Source of the DNA: Phosphoribacter sp037045055
GTDB taxonomy: Bacteria > Actinomycetota > Actinomycetes > Actinomycetales > Dermatophilaceae
Length of the DNA: 64,000 bases
Direction of reading: 5' to 3'
Assembly: GCA_037045055.1 (NCBI GenBank)
Contig: JBAOHJ010000003.1
Location: forward strand, 806,001 to 870,000
Shown: positions 15,383 to 23,499 of the stretch, piece after piece
How positions within the stretch are numbered: the first letter of the stretch is position 1
Layout: every line of letters starts with the position of its first letter
Notes under the pieces: generated by a model
Told to the model about the DNA's origin: nothing
The model's input: the letters and a program-made list of their open reading frames with translations, nothing else
Database searches by the model: none
Position numbers and translations under genes: made by a program

Positions 15383-16906
15383 ATGCGTGATCGCGGCATC
15401 GGGTCGTGGCCGGCCCGGCGGATACGGATGACCCCGGACAAGGTGGCGTTCTCGGACGCCACCGGCGAGACGACCTACGCGCAGTTCGACGAGCGCGTGA
15501 CCCGGCTCGCGCACGGGCTGCGGGCGCTGGGCATCGAGCGCGGCGACCGGGTGGCCTATGTCGGGCCGAACGCGACCACCTTCGCCGAAGCCCTGTTCGC
15601 CACGGCTCGGCTGGGCGCGGTCTACCTGCCGATGAACACCCGGCTCTCGCCCCCGGAGACGGCATACATCCTGCGCGACGCCGAGCCCAAGGTGTTCATC
15701 TGGGCCCCGCCGCACGGGGAGCTCGTGGACGCCCCGGAGATCCGCGAGCTGGGCATCCCGCTGCTCGCGGTGACGCCGCGCACCGCGGACGAGCGCTCCT
15801 TCGCGTCCGTGTTCGCCACCGGCGAGGTCGAACGGATCGACGAGCCGGTCTCGCTCGACGACCTCATGATGATCCAGTACACCTCCGGCACGAGCGGGCG
15901 GCCCAAGGGCGTCATGCTCACCCACGGCAACGTCACCTGGAACACCTACAACACCCTCATCGACGCGGACCTGGGCAGCAACGAGGTCGCCCTGATCAGC
16001 GCGCCGCTGTTCCACACCGCGGCCCTGGACCAGCAGCTCATGACGATCTTCGTCAAGGGCGGCACCATGCTGCTCGAGCCGACGTGGGACCCCCACCGGG
16101 TGCTCGAGCTCATCGAGCGGCACAAGATCACCATGCTCTTCGGGGTGACCACCATGTACCTGTCGCTGTTGCAGGCGCCGGCCTGGGAGAGCACCGACGT
16201 CAGCTCGCTGCGGACCCTCATCTGCGGCGGCGCGCCGGTGCCCGAGATGCTGCTGCGGGACTACGCCAAGCGCGGGCTGATCATCGCCCAGGCCTACGGC
16301 ATGACCGAGTCGGCGCCCGGCGCGACCTACCTGCGCACCGACGTGGCGCTGGACAAGATCGGGTCGGCCGGCACGTCGTGCTACTGGACCGACGTGCGGG
16401 TGGTCGACTCGGCGTTCCAGGACAGCCCGGTGGGCCAGGCCGGCGAGATCCTCATCCAGGGCCCCAACGTCACCCCCGGCTACTGGCGCAACCCCACCGC
16501 CACGCAGACGACGTTCGTCCAGGACGGGTGGCTGCGCAGCGGAGATCTGGCCAAGAAGGACGACGACGGCTTCCTCTACATCGTCGACCGGCTCAAGGAC
16601 ATGATCATCTCCGGCGGCGAGAACGTCTACCCCGCCGAGGTCGAGGCGGCGATCTACGAGAACGACGCGGTCGCCGAATGCGCCGTCATCGGGGTGCCCG
16701 ACCCCAAGTGGGGCGAGCTCGGGCGGGCCGTGGTGGTGCTCAAGCCCGGCCGCACCGCCACCCCGGAGAGCATCCTCGCCGGGCTGGAGGGCATCCTCGC
16801 CCGGTACAAGATCCCCCGCTCGGCGATCATCGTCGAGGACCTGCCGCACAACGCCTCGGGCAAGCTGCTGCGTCGGGAGGTCAAGCAGGCGCACGGGCAG
16901 GCCTGA
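15383..16906 (+). CDS. Acyl-CoA synthetase (AMP-binding, FadD13/FadD3-like)
   Basis: A 507-aa member of the adenylate-forming superfamily that activates a carboxylic acid through acyl-AMP to acyl-CoA. Motifs in order: P-loop YTSGTSGRPKGVMLTHGN, gate region LFHTAAL, AYGMTESAPG, GWLRSGDLAKKD (A5), DRLKDMIISGGENVYPAEVE (A8) and the A10 Lys in NASGKLLRREV. The ATG at 15383 has AAGGGAG upstream. The acid (fatty, aromatic or other) cannot be deduced. The gene stands alone between the permease and a repeat-bearing spacer. Confidence 0.9.
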   Translation: MRDRGIGSWPARRIRMTPDKVAFSDATGETTYAQFDERVTRLAHGLRALGIERGDRVAYVGPNATTFAEALFATARLGAVYLPMNTRLSPPETAYILRDAEPKVFIWAPPHGELVDAPEIRELGIPLLAVTPRTADERSFASVFATGEVERIDEPVSLDDLMMIQYTSGTSGRPKGVMLTHGNVTWNTYNTLIDADLGSNEVALISAPLFHTAALDQQLMTIFVKGGTMLLEPTWDPHRVLELIERHKITMLFGVTTMYLSLLQAPAWESTDVSSLRTLICGGAPVPEMLLRDYAKRGLIIAQAYGMTESAPGATYLRTDVALDKIGSAGTSCYWTDVRVVDSAFQDSPVGQAGEILIQGPNVTPGYWRNPTATQTTFVQDGWLRSGDLAKKDDDGFLYIVDRLKDMIISGGENVYPAEVEAAIYENDAVAECAVIGVPDPKWGELGRAVVVLKPGRTATPESILAGLEGILARYKIPRSAIIVEDLPHNASGKLLRREVKQAHGQA

Positions 16907-16984
16907 GCCGGCCGGGCCCGGCAGGGCGGCGTTGCGGTCCGCCGACGGCCGGCCCACGATCCGGGGGGTCGGCGGACGGCTCCC

Positions 16985-17068
16985 GGGCGCTGCCACCCCC
17001 GGAGGGCTCCCCGGGCGCTGCCACCCCCGGAGGGAACCGCGGGCGCTGCCACCCCCGGAGGGAACCGC
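16985..17068 (+). repeat. Three 28-bp tandem repeats upstream of telA
   Basis: Three copies, starting at 16985, 17013 and 17041, share the core GGGCGCTGCCACCCCCGGAG (20 of about 22 identical bases shown); the last 6 nt of each unit vary. They occupy a 291-bp gene-free spacer. TAGATT at 17070-17075, just after the array, is a possible -10 box for the telA operon, so the repeats sit where upstream activator or repressor sites would be. No open frame was seen. Confidence 0.8.
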
Positions 17069-17197
17069 GTAGATTGGCCGCACGTCTGGTTGGCTGGGAC
17101 CACCGGGGCAGCGGCGCCGCACGAGTTCGGACGGTGCGCGGCATACCGCCTCGGCGACTTGGCCCGCGGACGACCGACGGGCAGACAGGGAGACGCC

Positions 17198-18451
17198 ATG
17201 ACCGACCAGCCGATGGGCGCCGCCGCGGCGCAGGACACCGCGGTGAGCCCGCTCGCCCCGCCGGCGGCGGCGGCGGACTCGCTGCGTCTGGAGCCGCCGG
17301 CCGCGGCCAGCCAGCCGATCAGTGCCACCGCCGCCCCGCGGATGGCCCCGGCGGTGCCGGAGGCGGCGCTGCCCGGCCTGGACGCCAAGGTCGACTCCTA
17401 CCTGACCTCGCTGCTCACCGCCGCTCCGAAGTCGCCGCAGTTCGAGGCCAAGGCCAACGACGTGCGGGTCATGGGCGACGACGAGATCCGCCGCGCGGCC
17501 GAGTCGAGCAACCGGCTGCTGCGGTCCCCGGTGAAGGCGATGACCGAGGGCGGGCTGTCCGAGGGCGGCAAGGTCGGCAAGACGCTGCTGGAGCTGCGCC
17601 GGACCGTCGAGGACCTCGACCCGAGCCAGGCCAAGGGCGCCAAGAAGGTCCTCGGGATGATCCCGTTCGGCGACCGGATCACCGACTATTTCCGCAAGTA
17701 CCAGTCGGCGCAGAGCCACCTGGACGGCATCCTGCACTCGCTGCGCGACGGCCAGGACGAGCTGCACCGGGACAACGTCGCGCTCAACCTGGAGAAGCAG
17801 AACCTCTGGGAGGCGATGGGCCGGCTCAACCAGTACGTCTACATCGCCGAGCGCCTGGACGCCAAGCTCGCCGCCCAGATCGCCACCGTCGAGGCCACCG
17901 ACCCGGACAAGGCCACCACGCTCAAGCAGGACGTGCTCTTCTACGTCCGCCAGAAGCACCAGGACCTGCTCACCCAGTTGGCCGTGTCGATCCAGAACTA
18001 CCTGGCCATCGACATCACCATCAAGAACAACATCGAGCTCATCAAGGGCGTCGACCGGGCCTCGACGACCACGGTGTCGGCCCTGCGCACGGCGGTCATC
18101 GTCGCCCAGGCCCTGGGCAACCAGAAGCTCGTCCTCGACCAGATCACCGCCCTCAACACGACGACCTCGGGGCTGATCCAGTCCACCTCGGAGATGCTGC
18201 GGGACAACTCGGTGCGCATCCAGGAGCAGGCCGCCTCGGCGACCATCGGGCTGCCCCAGCTGCAGGCGGCGTTCCAGAACATCTACCAGACGATGGACGC
18301 CATCGACACGTTCAAGGTCCAGGCCCTGGACAACATGGCGGCGACCATCGGCACCCTGGAGAACGAGGTGACCAAGTCCCGGGCCTACCTGGAGCGGGCC
18401 AACCGGACCAATCCCAACGTCGCCATGGGCGCGCTCGACCTGAGCCGCTAG
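17198..18451 (+). CDS. telA: TelA-family (toxic anion resistance) protein
   Basis: A 417-aa soluble, mostly helical protein. From about residue 65 it matches TelA/KlaA throughout: VDSYLTSLL, GKTLLELRRTVEDLDPS, MIPFGDRITDYFRKYQSAQSHLDGI shown in part as FGDRITDYFRKYQSAQSHL, KQDVLFYVRQKHQDLLTQL, NIELIKGVDRASTTTVSALR and the C-terminal QTMDAIDTFKVQALDNM. The N-terminal 60 residues are Ala/Pro-rich. TelA proteins are linked to tellurite resistance and envelope stress, with unknown biochemistry. It is the first gene of the signalling locus, 241 nt ahead of the next gene. The ATG at 17198 has GGGAGA upstream. Confidence 0.93.
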   Translation: MTDQPMGAAAAQDTAVSPLAPPAAAADSLRLEPPAAASQPISATAAPRMAPAVPEAALPGLDAKVDSYLTSLLTAAPKSPQFEAKANDVRVMGDDEIRRAAESSNRLLRSPVKAMTEGGLSEGGKVGKTLLELRRTVEDLDPSQAKGAKKVLGMIPFGDRITDYFRKYQSAQSHLDGILHSLRDGQDELHRDNVALNLEKQNLWEAMGRLNQYVYIAERLDAKLAAQIATVEATDPDKATTLKQDVLFYVRQKHQDLLTQLAVSIQNYLAIDITIKNNIELIKGVDRASTTTVSALRTAVIVAQALGNQKLVLDQITALNTTTSGLIQSTSEMLRDNSVRIQEQAASATIGLPQLQAAFQNIYQTMDAIDTFKVQALDNMAATIGTLENEVTKSRAYLERANRTNPNVAMGALDLSR

Positions 18452-18692
18452 CGCCCTGGCCGGGCGCCGATCCGGTATGCCGTCGCGGCCGGTGTGACGC
18501 TCCCGCCCCGGCGGACGGGCGGTCCGGCCGGCGGCGCGCGGGCCGCGGGTCGGCGGACGGGTGGGAGGAGGCCGGCGCATCGTGGCCGGGCCCCCGGTGC
18601 CGGGCCGCTCAGGGTGACCGGGCCACCGGTCAGGGGCCGCTCAGGGCGGAACACGACAGACAGCAGGCACGGGCAGGGGGACAATCGCAGCC

Positions 18693-19358
18693 ATGGGCAT
18701 CGGCGAGTGGTTCGGCTTCGGCAAGGACGAGGAGCCCGAGCCCGCGCCCAGCCGCGTCCCGACCGGGGCGGACCTGCTCGCCGCCGTCGACCGGGTCGAG
18801 GCGATGGCCCGCGACGGCAAGGTCCCCGGCGGCGTGCTCAGTCGGCTGGTCCGGGTGACGAGGATCGTCCGCCAGACGCTCCCTCGACTGGACCGACTCG
18901 GGGCGGGCAGCGCCCAGGCGTACAACGTCATGGCCACCGCCACCGACTACCTGCCCGAGGCCATCAGCGGCTACCTGCGCCTGCCTCGCGAGTGGGCGGA
19001 CACCCGGCCGGTGGACCGCGGCAAGACCCCGCTGCTGGTCCTGGTCGACCAGCTCGACCTGCTCGGGGCGACGATGGACAAGGTGTTCGACGCGATCAAC
19101 CGGGCGGACGCCCAGGCGCTGGTCGTCCACGGCCGGTTCCTGCAGGAGAAGTTCGGGACTGCCGGGGCCGGTGGTGTCCTGCAGGTGGGGCCGTCCACCC
19201 CCCTGCCACCCATGCCCGGGCCCGGCCAGGGTCCCGCACCCGGCGGGATCGATGCCGACCCGCCGCCCCCCCGCCCCCGGGCAGCGGACCCCACCCCCGA
19301 CCCGGGCCGCCTCCAGCCGCCCGTTCCCCTGACCCCCCCTGCAGGAAACCCCCGATGA
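18693..19358 (+). CDS. Conserved-looking protein of the TelA/PknG locus, function unknown
   Basis: A 221-aa protein. Residues 1-155 look like a compact helical domain (MGIGEWFGFGKDEEP, ADLLAAVDRVEAMARDGKV, YNVMATATDYLPEAISGYLRLP, VDQLDLLGATMDKVFDAIN, LVVHGRFLQEKF); the remainder is a Pro/Gly-rich tail. There is no signal peptide or membrane helix. I do not recognise the family. Its stop overlaps the start of the AAA+ gene (ATGA), implying coupled translation and a shared role with it. Confidence 0.75.
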   Translation: MGIGEWFGFGKDEEPEPAPSRVPTGADLLAAVDRVEAMARDGKVPGGVLSRLVRVTRIVRQTLPRLDRLGAGSAQAYNVMATATDYLPEAISGYLRLPREWADTRPVDRGKTPLLVLVDQLDLLGATMDKVFDAINRADAQALVVHGRFLQEKFGTAGAGGVLQVGPSTPLPPMPGPGQGPAPGGIDADPPPPRPRAADPTPDPGRLQPPVPLTPPAGNPR

Positions 19359-21067
19359 GCCAGCTGCGCGAGGCACTCGAGGCCCTCGTCGCCGTCGCCA
19401 CCGCTGCGGGTGTGCCCGCTGCCCGGGCCCGGCAGGAGGGCCTGGCCTTCGCCGCGGCCATCGCCGAGTCGGCGCCTCGAGCCGCCCAGGACTGGGCGCA
19501 GGCCCGCGACGGCTCCCCTGCCGAGCTCGCGGACGCCAACGCCGGGTTCTTCGACGCGGCCTCCCAAGGACGGCGGTGGCGCCAGTCGCCCACCGCCGTG
19601 CTCGCCGACCTCGCCGTCACCGACCGGGCCGCAGCGGCGGCCTACGCCAAGGCCCTCACCGAGGTCGCCTCCGCGGCGTGCACCCTGGGCGAGCCGACGA
19701 TCCGGGTGACCGGCAACGCCTCGGTGGCCGCCGCCGCGCAGCTGCAGGCCGCCGACCTGCGACCCCCCGGGCCGCTGCTGTCGGGGGTCGGGTGGGCCAC
19801 CGCGCCGGGCGCCGTGCCGATCCCGCCCGCGCTCGACCCGCGCACCCTCGACGTCGACCTGCCCGGGCTGCTGTCGGGTCTCACCTCCGGGCGCGACACC
19901 CCGGCGGGGACCGGCATCCCACCGGGCGCGGCCATCCCACCGGGCGCGGACCCTGCCGCCAGCGCGGACCCCGCCGCCAGCGCGGACCCTGCGGTGGGCC
20001 CGGGCCCGACGGGGGCCCCCGCGGACCCGGCCACGCGGCATACCGGCTCGGCCACCGCCACCACGACCGACCCGGCGCCCGCCCCCGAGCCGGTCAAGTC
20101 CCTCGAGGAGCAGTTGGCCGACCTCGACGCGATGGTGGGGCTGCAGCGGGTCAAGCGCGAGGTCCACCAGCAGGTCGCCCTGCTCAAGGTCGACCAGCGC
20201 CGCCGCGAGGCCGGCATGCGCAGCCCCGACATCACCCGCCACCTGGTGTTCGTCGGCAACCCGGGCACCGGCAAGACCACGGTGGCGCGGATGGTCGGCG
20301 GCATCTACCGCGCGCTGGGGCTGCTGCCCAAGGGCCAGCTGGTCGAGGTCGACCGGTCCGAGCTGGTCGCCGGGTACCTCGGACAGACCGCGATCAAGAC
20401 CTCCGAGGTCTGCGCGAAGGCCTACGGCGGGGTGCTGTTCGTCGACGAGGCGTACTCGCTCTCCGGCGACCAGTACGGCCAGGAGGCGATCAACACCCTG
20501 GTCAAGGAGATGGAGGACCACCGCGAGGACCTCGTGGTCATCGTGGCCGGCTACCCCGACCCCATGGTCGTCTTCATCGCCCAGAACCCCGGCCTGGCCA
20601 GCCGGTTCAAGACGACCATCGAATTCGAGGACTACACCGACGAGGAGATCGTCGCGATCCTGGACAAGCTGGCCGCGGCCAGCGACTACGACGTCACCGA
20701 GGCCGCCCGCACCCGCTTTCGCACCCTGCTGCAGGCCACGCCGCGCGGGCCGGCCTTCGGCAACGGGCGCTTCGCCCGCAACCTGCTCGAGGAGGCCATC
20801 GGCCGGCACGCGTGGCGTCTGCAGGACGTCGCCGACCCCACGTCGGCGCAGCTGCGCGAGCTCGTCGCCGAGGACTTCGAGCCCGGCGACGAGGGGTATG
20901 CCGCCGACCCGCCCGGGACACCGGCCCCCGCCGGCGCACCGCCGCCCCCGCGGGAACCCGAGGACCAGGACGGTGCGTCTATCCCTGGACGGGCCGGTCC
21001 GACCGCGGGCTCCCCGGCCCACGCCGCCCCAGCCGAAGACCCGACTCGAAGTGGAGCAACCGAATGA
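19355..21067 (+). CDS. CbbX/EccA-type AAA+ ATPase
   Basis: A 570-aa protein with three parts: an Ala-rich helical N-domain (1-150), a low-complexity Pro/Ala linker with repeated ADPAAS units (about 180-240), and one AAA+ module of the CbxX/CfqX family. Walker A is GNPGTGKTT (K307), Walker B GVLFVDEAYSL (D364-E365), then DRSELVAGYLGQT and the arginine-finger region NPGLASRFKT. Relatives remodel protein complexes (Rubisco activase CbbX, type VII secretion EccA). Both ends overlap neighbours by 4 nt, including the GlnX-like gene, so remodelling of the sensor or kinase complex is a reasonable but untested inference. Confidence 0.88.
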   Translation: MSQLREALEALVAVATAAGVPAARARQEGLAFAAAIAESAPRAAQDWAQARDGSPAELADANAGFFDAASQGRRWRQSPTAVLADLAVTDRAAAAAYAKALTEVASAACTLGEPTIRVTGNASVAAAAQLQAADLRPPGPLLSGVGWATAPGAVPIPPALDPRTLDVDLPGLLSGLTSGRDTPAGTGIPPGAAIPPGADPAASADPAASADPAVGPGPTGAPADPATRHTGSATATTTDPAPAPEPVKSLEEQLADLDAMVGLQRVKREVHQQVALLKVDQRRREAGMRSPDITRHLVFVGNPGTGKTTVARMVGGIYRALGLLPKGQLVEVDRSELVAGYLGQTAIKTSEVCAKAYGGVLFVDEAYSLSGDQYGQEAINTLVKEMEDHREDLVVIVAGYPDPMVVFIAQNPGLASRFKTTIEFEDYTDEEIVAILDKLAAASDYDVTEAARTRFRTLLQATPRGPAFGNGRFARNLLEEAIGRHAWRLQDVADPTSAQLRELVAEDFEPGDEGYAADPPGTPAPAGAPPPPREPEDQDGASIPGRAGPTAGSPAHAAPAEDPTRSGATE

Positions 21068-22533
21068 GCCACCCCCCCGGCGGCCCCGCCATGGCCCCGC
21101 CGCCGAGCGCTCCCCCGGGCGTGCCTGCCGGCGGCGTCGGATCGGCGCTCGCCGCACCCCCGGGCGGCGGGGCCACTGCCGGGCGGTCCGGCCCCCCGGC
21201 CCGGACCCCGGCCAGCCCGGCCGCCCCGGCCCGTCGGACCCCTGCCGCCCCCGCGGGGGCGAGGGCGTCCTCGAGCCCGTTCGCCGAGTGGGTCCGGCAG
21301 ACCTTCGCGGGCACCCCGGGCCGGATGCGCCTGCTGGGCGGGCTCGGCGCCGTCACCGCCGCGCTGTTCGGCCTCGTCGGCGCGATGTCCTTGTGGGCCA
21401 ACGCCGGGGCCGTCGAGCGGGCGGGGGCCAACACCGCGCAGGTGGTCCGCGTCCAGTCGATCTACTCCGACGTCCTGCGGGCCGATGCCGACGCGACCAA
21501 CGCGTTCCTCGTCGGCGGCCTGGAGGACTCCGCCCAGCGCGCCGACTACGAGGCGTCGATGGTCCGGGTCGCCCAGACCATCGCCGAGGCCGCCAAGGCC
21601 CAGCCCGCCGACGGCACCGCGCTGGCGGGGCTCAACGCGCAGGTGCAGGCCTACGCCGGGTCCATCGAGCAGGCTCGGGCCTACAACCGTCAAGGGCTGC
21701 CCATCGGTGCGCAGTACCTCAAGACCGCGAGCACCACCCTGCGCACCAAGGCCCTGCCCCTGCTCGAGGCGATGACCAAGGCCAACACCGAGCGGGCCCA
21801 GGAGGAGTTCGCGGCGGCCGGTCGCGGCTGGCCGCTGATCGCCGCGGGCATCGTCGGGCTGCTCGTGCTCGGTGCCGTGGGCTACTGGCTGGCCCGCCGT
21901 ACGCACCGCTACCTCAACATCCCGGTGACCGCCGGAGCCGCGATCGTCCTGATCGCCCTCGTCGCCGGGGCCATCGTCGTCGCCGGCCTGTCCGGGGACC
22001 TCGGCAAGGTCCGGGACAACCAGTTCGCCGGCACCCTCGCCCTGACGACCGCACGCTCGGCGGCCTACGACGCCCGGTCCAACGAGAGTCTCGGGCTCAT
22101 CGCCCAGGGGCAGGCCAAGCCCTACGAGGACGCCTGGAAGGCCCGAGACACCCAGGTGGGCGCCGCGCTGACCGCGCTCGCCCGCACGTCGTGGTACGGC
22201 GGAGCCGGCGCGTCCGCGGCGGCCCTGGGTCAGCAGTGGACGGCATACCAGAACGCGCACGCCACGGTGCGCGGCCTCGACGACGGCGGCGACTGGGCCG
22301 GTGCGGTGGGGCTGGCCACCGGGGCGGATCCGGCCGGGCCGCGCACGACCTTCGGCACCGTCGACGCGGCGATGGCCAAGGCCCTGGAGGGCTACCAGAA
22401 CGCCACCGCCTCCGACACCACCGCCCCCCGGGGCCGGGCCGTGGTCGCGTCGCTGGCCATGCTGCTGGCCGGCCTGGTCAGCGCCCTGCTGGTCACGCGG
22501 GGCATCCGGCAGCGGGTGGGTGAGTACCGATGA
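21064..22533 (+). CDS. GlnX-like four-TM signalling protein
   Basis: A 489-aa protein with a Pro/Ala-rich cytoplasmic N-terminus (1-85) and four helices (about 90-113, 256-278, 288-311, 460-481). The two regions between helices 1-2 and 3-4 (about 140 residues each) are predicted helical and extracytoplasmic, like sensor bundles (RVQSIYSDVLRADADATNAF; SAAYDARSNESLGLIAQG). This is the topology of mycobacterial GlnX (Rv0412c), which relays the state of the binding protein GlnH to kinase PknG. It overlaps the AAA+ and GlnH-like genes by 4 nt each, and the kinase follows in the same operon. Confidence 0.82.
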   Translation: MSHPPGGPAMAPPPSAPPGVPAGGVGSALAAPPGGGATAGRSGPPARTPASPAAPARRTPAAPAGARASSSPFAEWVRQTFAGTPGRMRLLGGLGAVTAALFGLVGAMSLWANAGAVERAGANTAQVVRVQSIYSDVLRADADATNAFLVGGLEDSAQRADYEASMVRVAQTIAEAAKAQPADGTALAGLNAQVQAYAGSIEQARAYNRQGLPIGAQYLKTASTTLRTKALPLLEAMTKANTERAQEEFAAAGRGWPLIAAGIVGLLVLGAVGYWLARRTHRYLNIPVTAGAAIVLIALVAGAIVVAGLSGDLGKVRDNQFAGTLALTTARSAAYDARSNESLGLIAQGQAKPYEDAWKARDTQVGAALTALARTSWYGGAGASAAALGQQWTAYQNAHATVRGLDDGGDWAGAVGLATGADPAGPRTTFGTVDAAMAKALEGYQNATASDTTAPRGRAVVASLAMLLAGLVSALLVTRGIRQRVGEYR

Positions 22534-23498
22534 CCCGCCGGACGCCGCTGGCCACCCTCGCCGCGATCCTGACCACCCTGGCGCTGCTCGGGGCCTGCGG
22601 GGTCGGCAACTACCCGGACACCCCGCTGCCCAGCCCGACCCCGACCGCCACGGCCGCCCCGAGCACCACCGCGCCCGCCCCACCCGCCTGCGCCAACCCC
22701 ACCCAGAGCTACGACCCGGTGCCGAGCCTGCCCCCGGCGAGCGCGCTCACCGGCACGCTGGCCGCGATCCGCGACCGTGGCTACCTCGTCGCCGGCGTCT
22801 CCGCCGACACCCAGCTGCTCGGCGCCCGCAACCCGCTCTCCGGCCAGATCGAGGGGTTCGACATCGACCTCGTCCGCGCGATCGCCACGGCGATCTTCGG
22901 CGACCCGGGCAAGGTCAAGCTCGTCGTCATCACGGCGAGCCAACGCATCCCGGTGCTGCAGAACCGAACCGTCGATGTCGTGGTGCGCAACATGACCCAG
23001 ACCTGTGCCCGTTGGAACGACGTCGCGTTCTCCAGCGTGTACTACCAGGCCGGGCAGAAGATCCTCGTCCCCAAGGGGTCCGCCGCCACGACACTGGAGG
23101 ACCTCAAGGGCAAGCGGGTCTGCGCGCCCACGGGCACGTCGAGCATGGCCAAGCTGGCCGAGTATGCCGGTGTCGTCGCGGTGGGGTCGGACACCCACAC
23201 CGGCTGCCTCGTGCTGTTCCAGCAGAGCCAGGTCGACGCCATCACCGGTGACGACACGGTCCTGGCAGGGCTGGCCGCCCAGGACCCGTATGCCACCGTG
23301 CCCGCCGGCCCGGCGATCACCAGCGAGCCCTACGGGGTCGCCTTCAACAAGGACGACCGAGGGTTCGTCCAGTACGTCAACCGACTCCTGGAGCAGATGC
23401 GCGCCGACGGCCGGTGGAAGGCGATGTACGACCGGTGGCTGGCCGGCCCGCTCGGCCCGGCCCCCGCCCCACCGGCCCCGACCTACGGGCGGGGCTGA
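22530..23498 (+). CDS. glnH: GlnH-like amino-acid-binding lipoprotein
   Basis: A 322-aa solute-binding protein (family 3). Lipobox LLGAC with Cys23; mature domain with GYLVAGVSADTQLLGARNP, QIEGFDIDLVRAIATAIFG, DVVVRNMTQTCARWNDVAFS, DLKGKRVCAPTGTSS and VDAITGDDTVL. Family members bind polar amino acids. In mycobacteria GlnH binds Asp/Glu and signals through GlnX to PknG instead of serving an ABC importer; no ABC permease or ATPase gene is present here either. It overlaps the GlnX-like gene (ATGA). Confidence 0.9.
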   Translation: MTRRTPLATLAAILTTLALLGACGVGNYPDTPLPSPTPTATAAPSTTAPAPPACANPTQSYDPVPSLPPASALTGTLAAIRDRGYLVAGVSADTQLLGARNPLSGQIEGFDIDLVRAIATAIFGDPGKVKLVVITASQRIPVLQNRTVDVVVRNMTQTCARWNDVAFSSVYYQAGQKILVPKGSAATTLEDLKGKRVCAPTGTSSMAKLAEYAGVVAVGSDTHTGCLVLFQQSQVDAITGDDTVLAGLAAQDPYATVPAGPAITSEPYGVAFNKDDRGFVQYVNRLLEQMRADGRWKAMYDRWLAGPLGPAPAPPAPTYGRG

Positions 23499-23499
23499 C

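Noticed and set aside
16985..17068. CRISPR array
   Set aside because: The 28-bp units are directly adjacent with no 30-40-bp unique spacers, only three copies, and no cas genes nearby.
14333..18580. A 1415-codon open frame on the minus strand
   Set aside because: It runs antisense through tRNA-Thr, the permease, the acyl-CoA synthetase and telA, all with clear family motifs. Its own translation is low-complexity Arg/Gly/Asp/Leu, an artefact of high GC with few stops.
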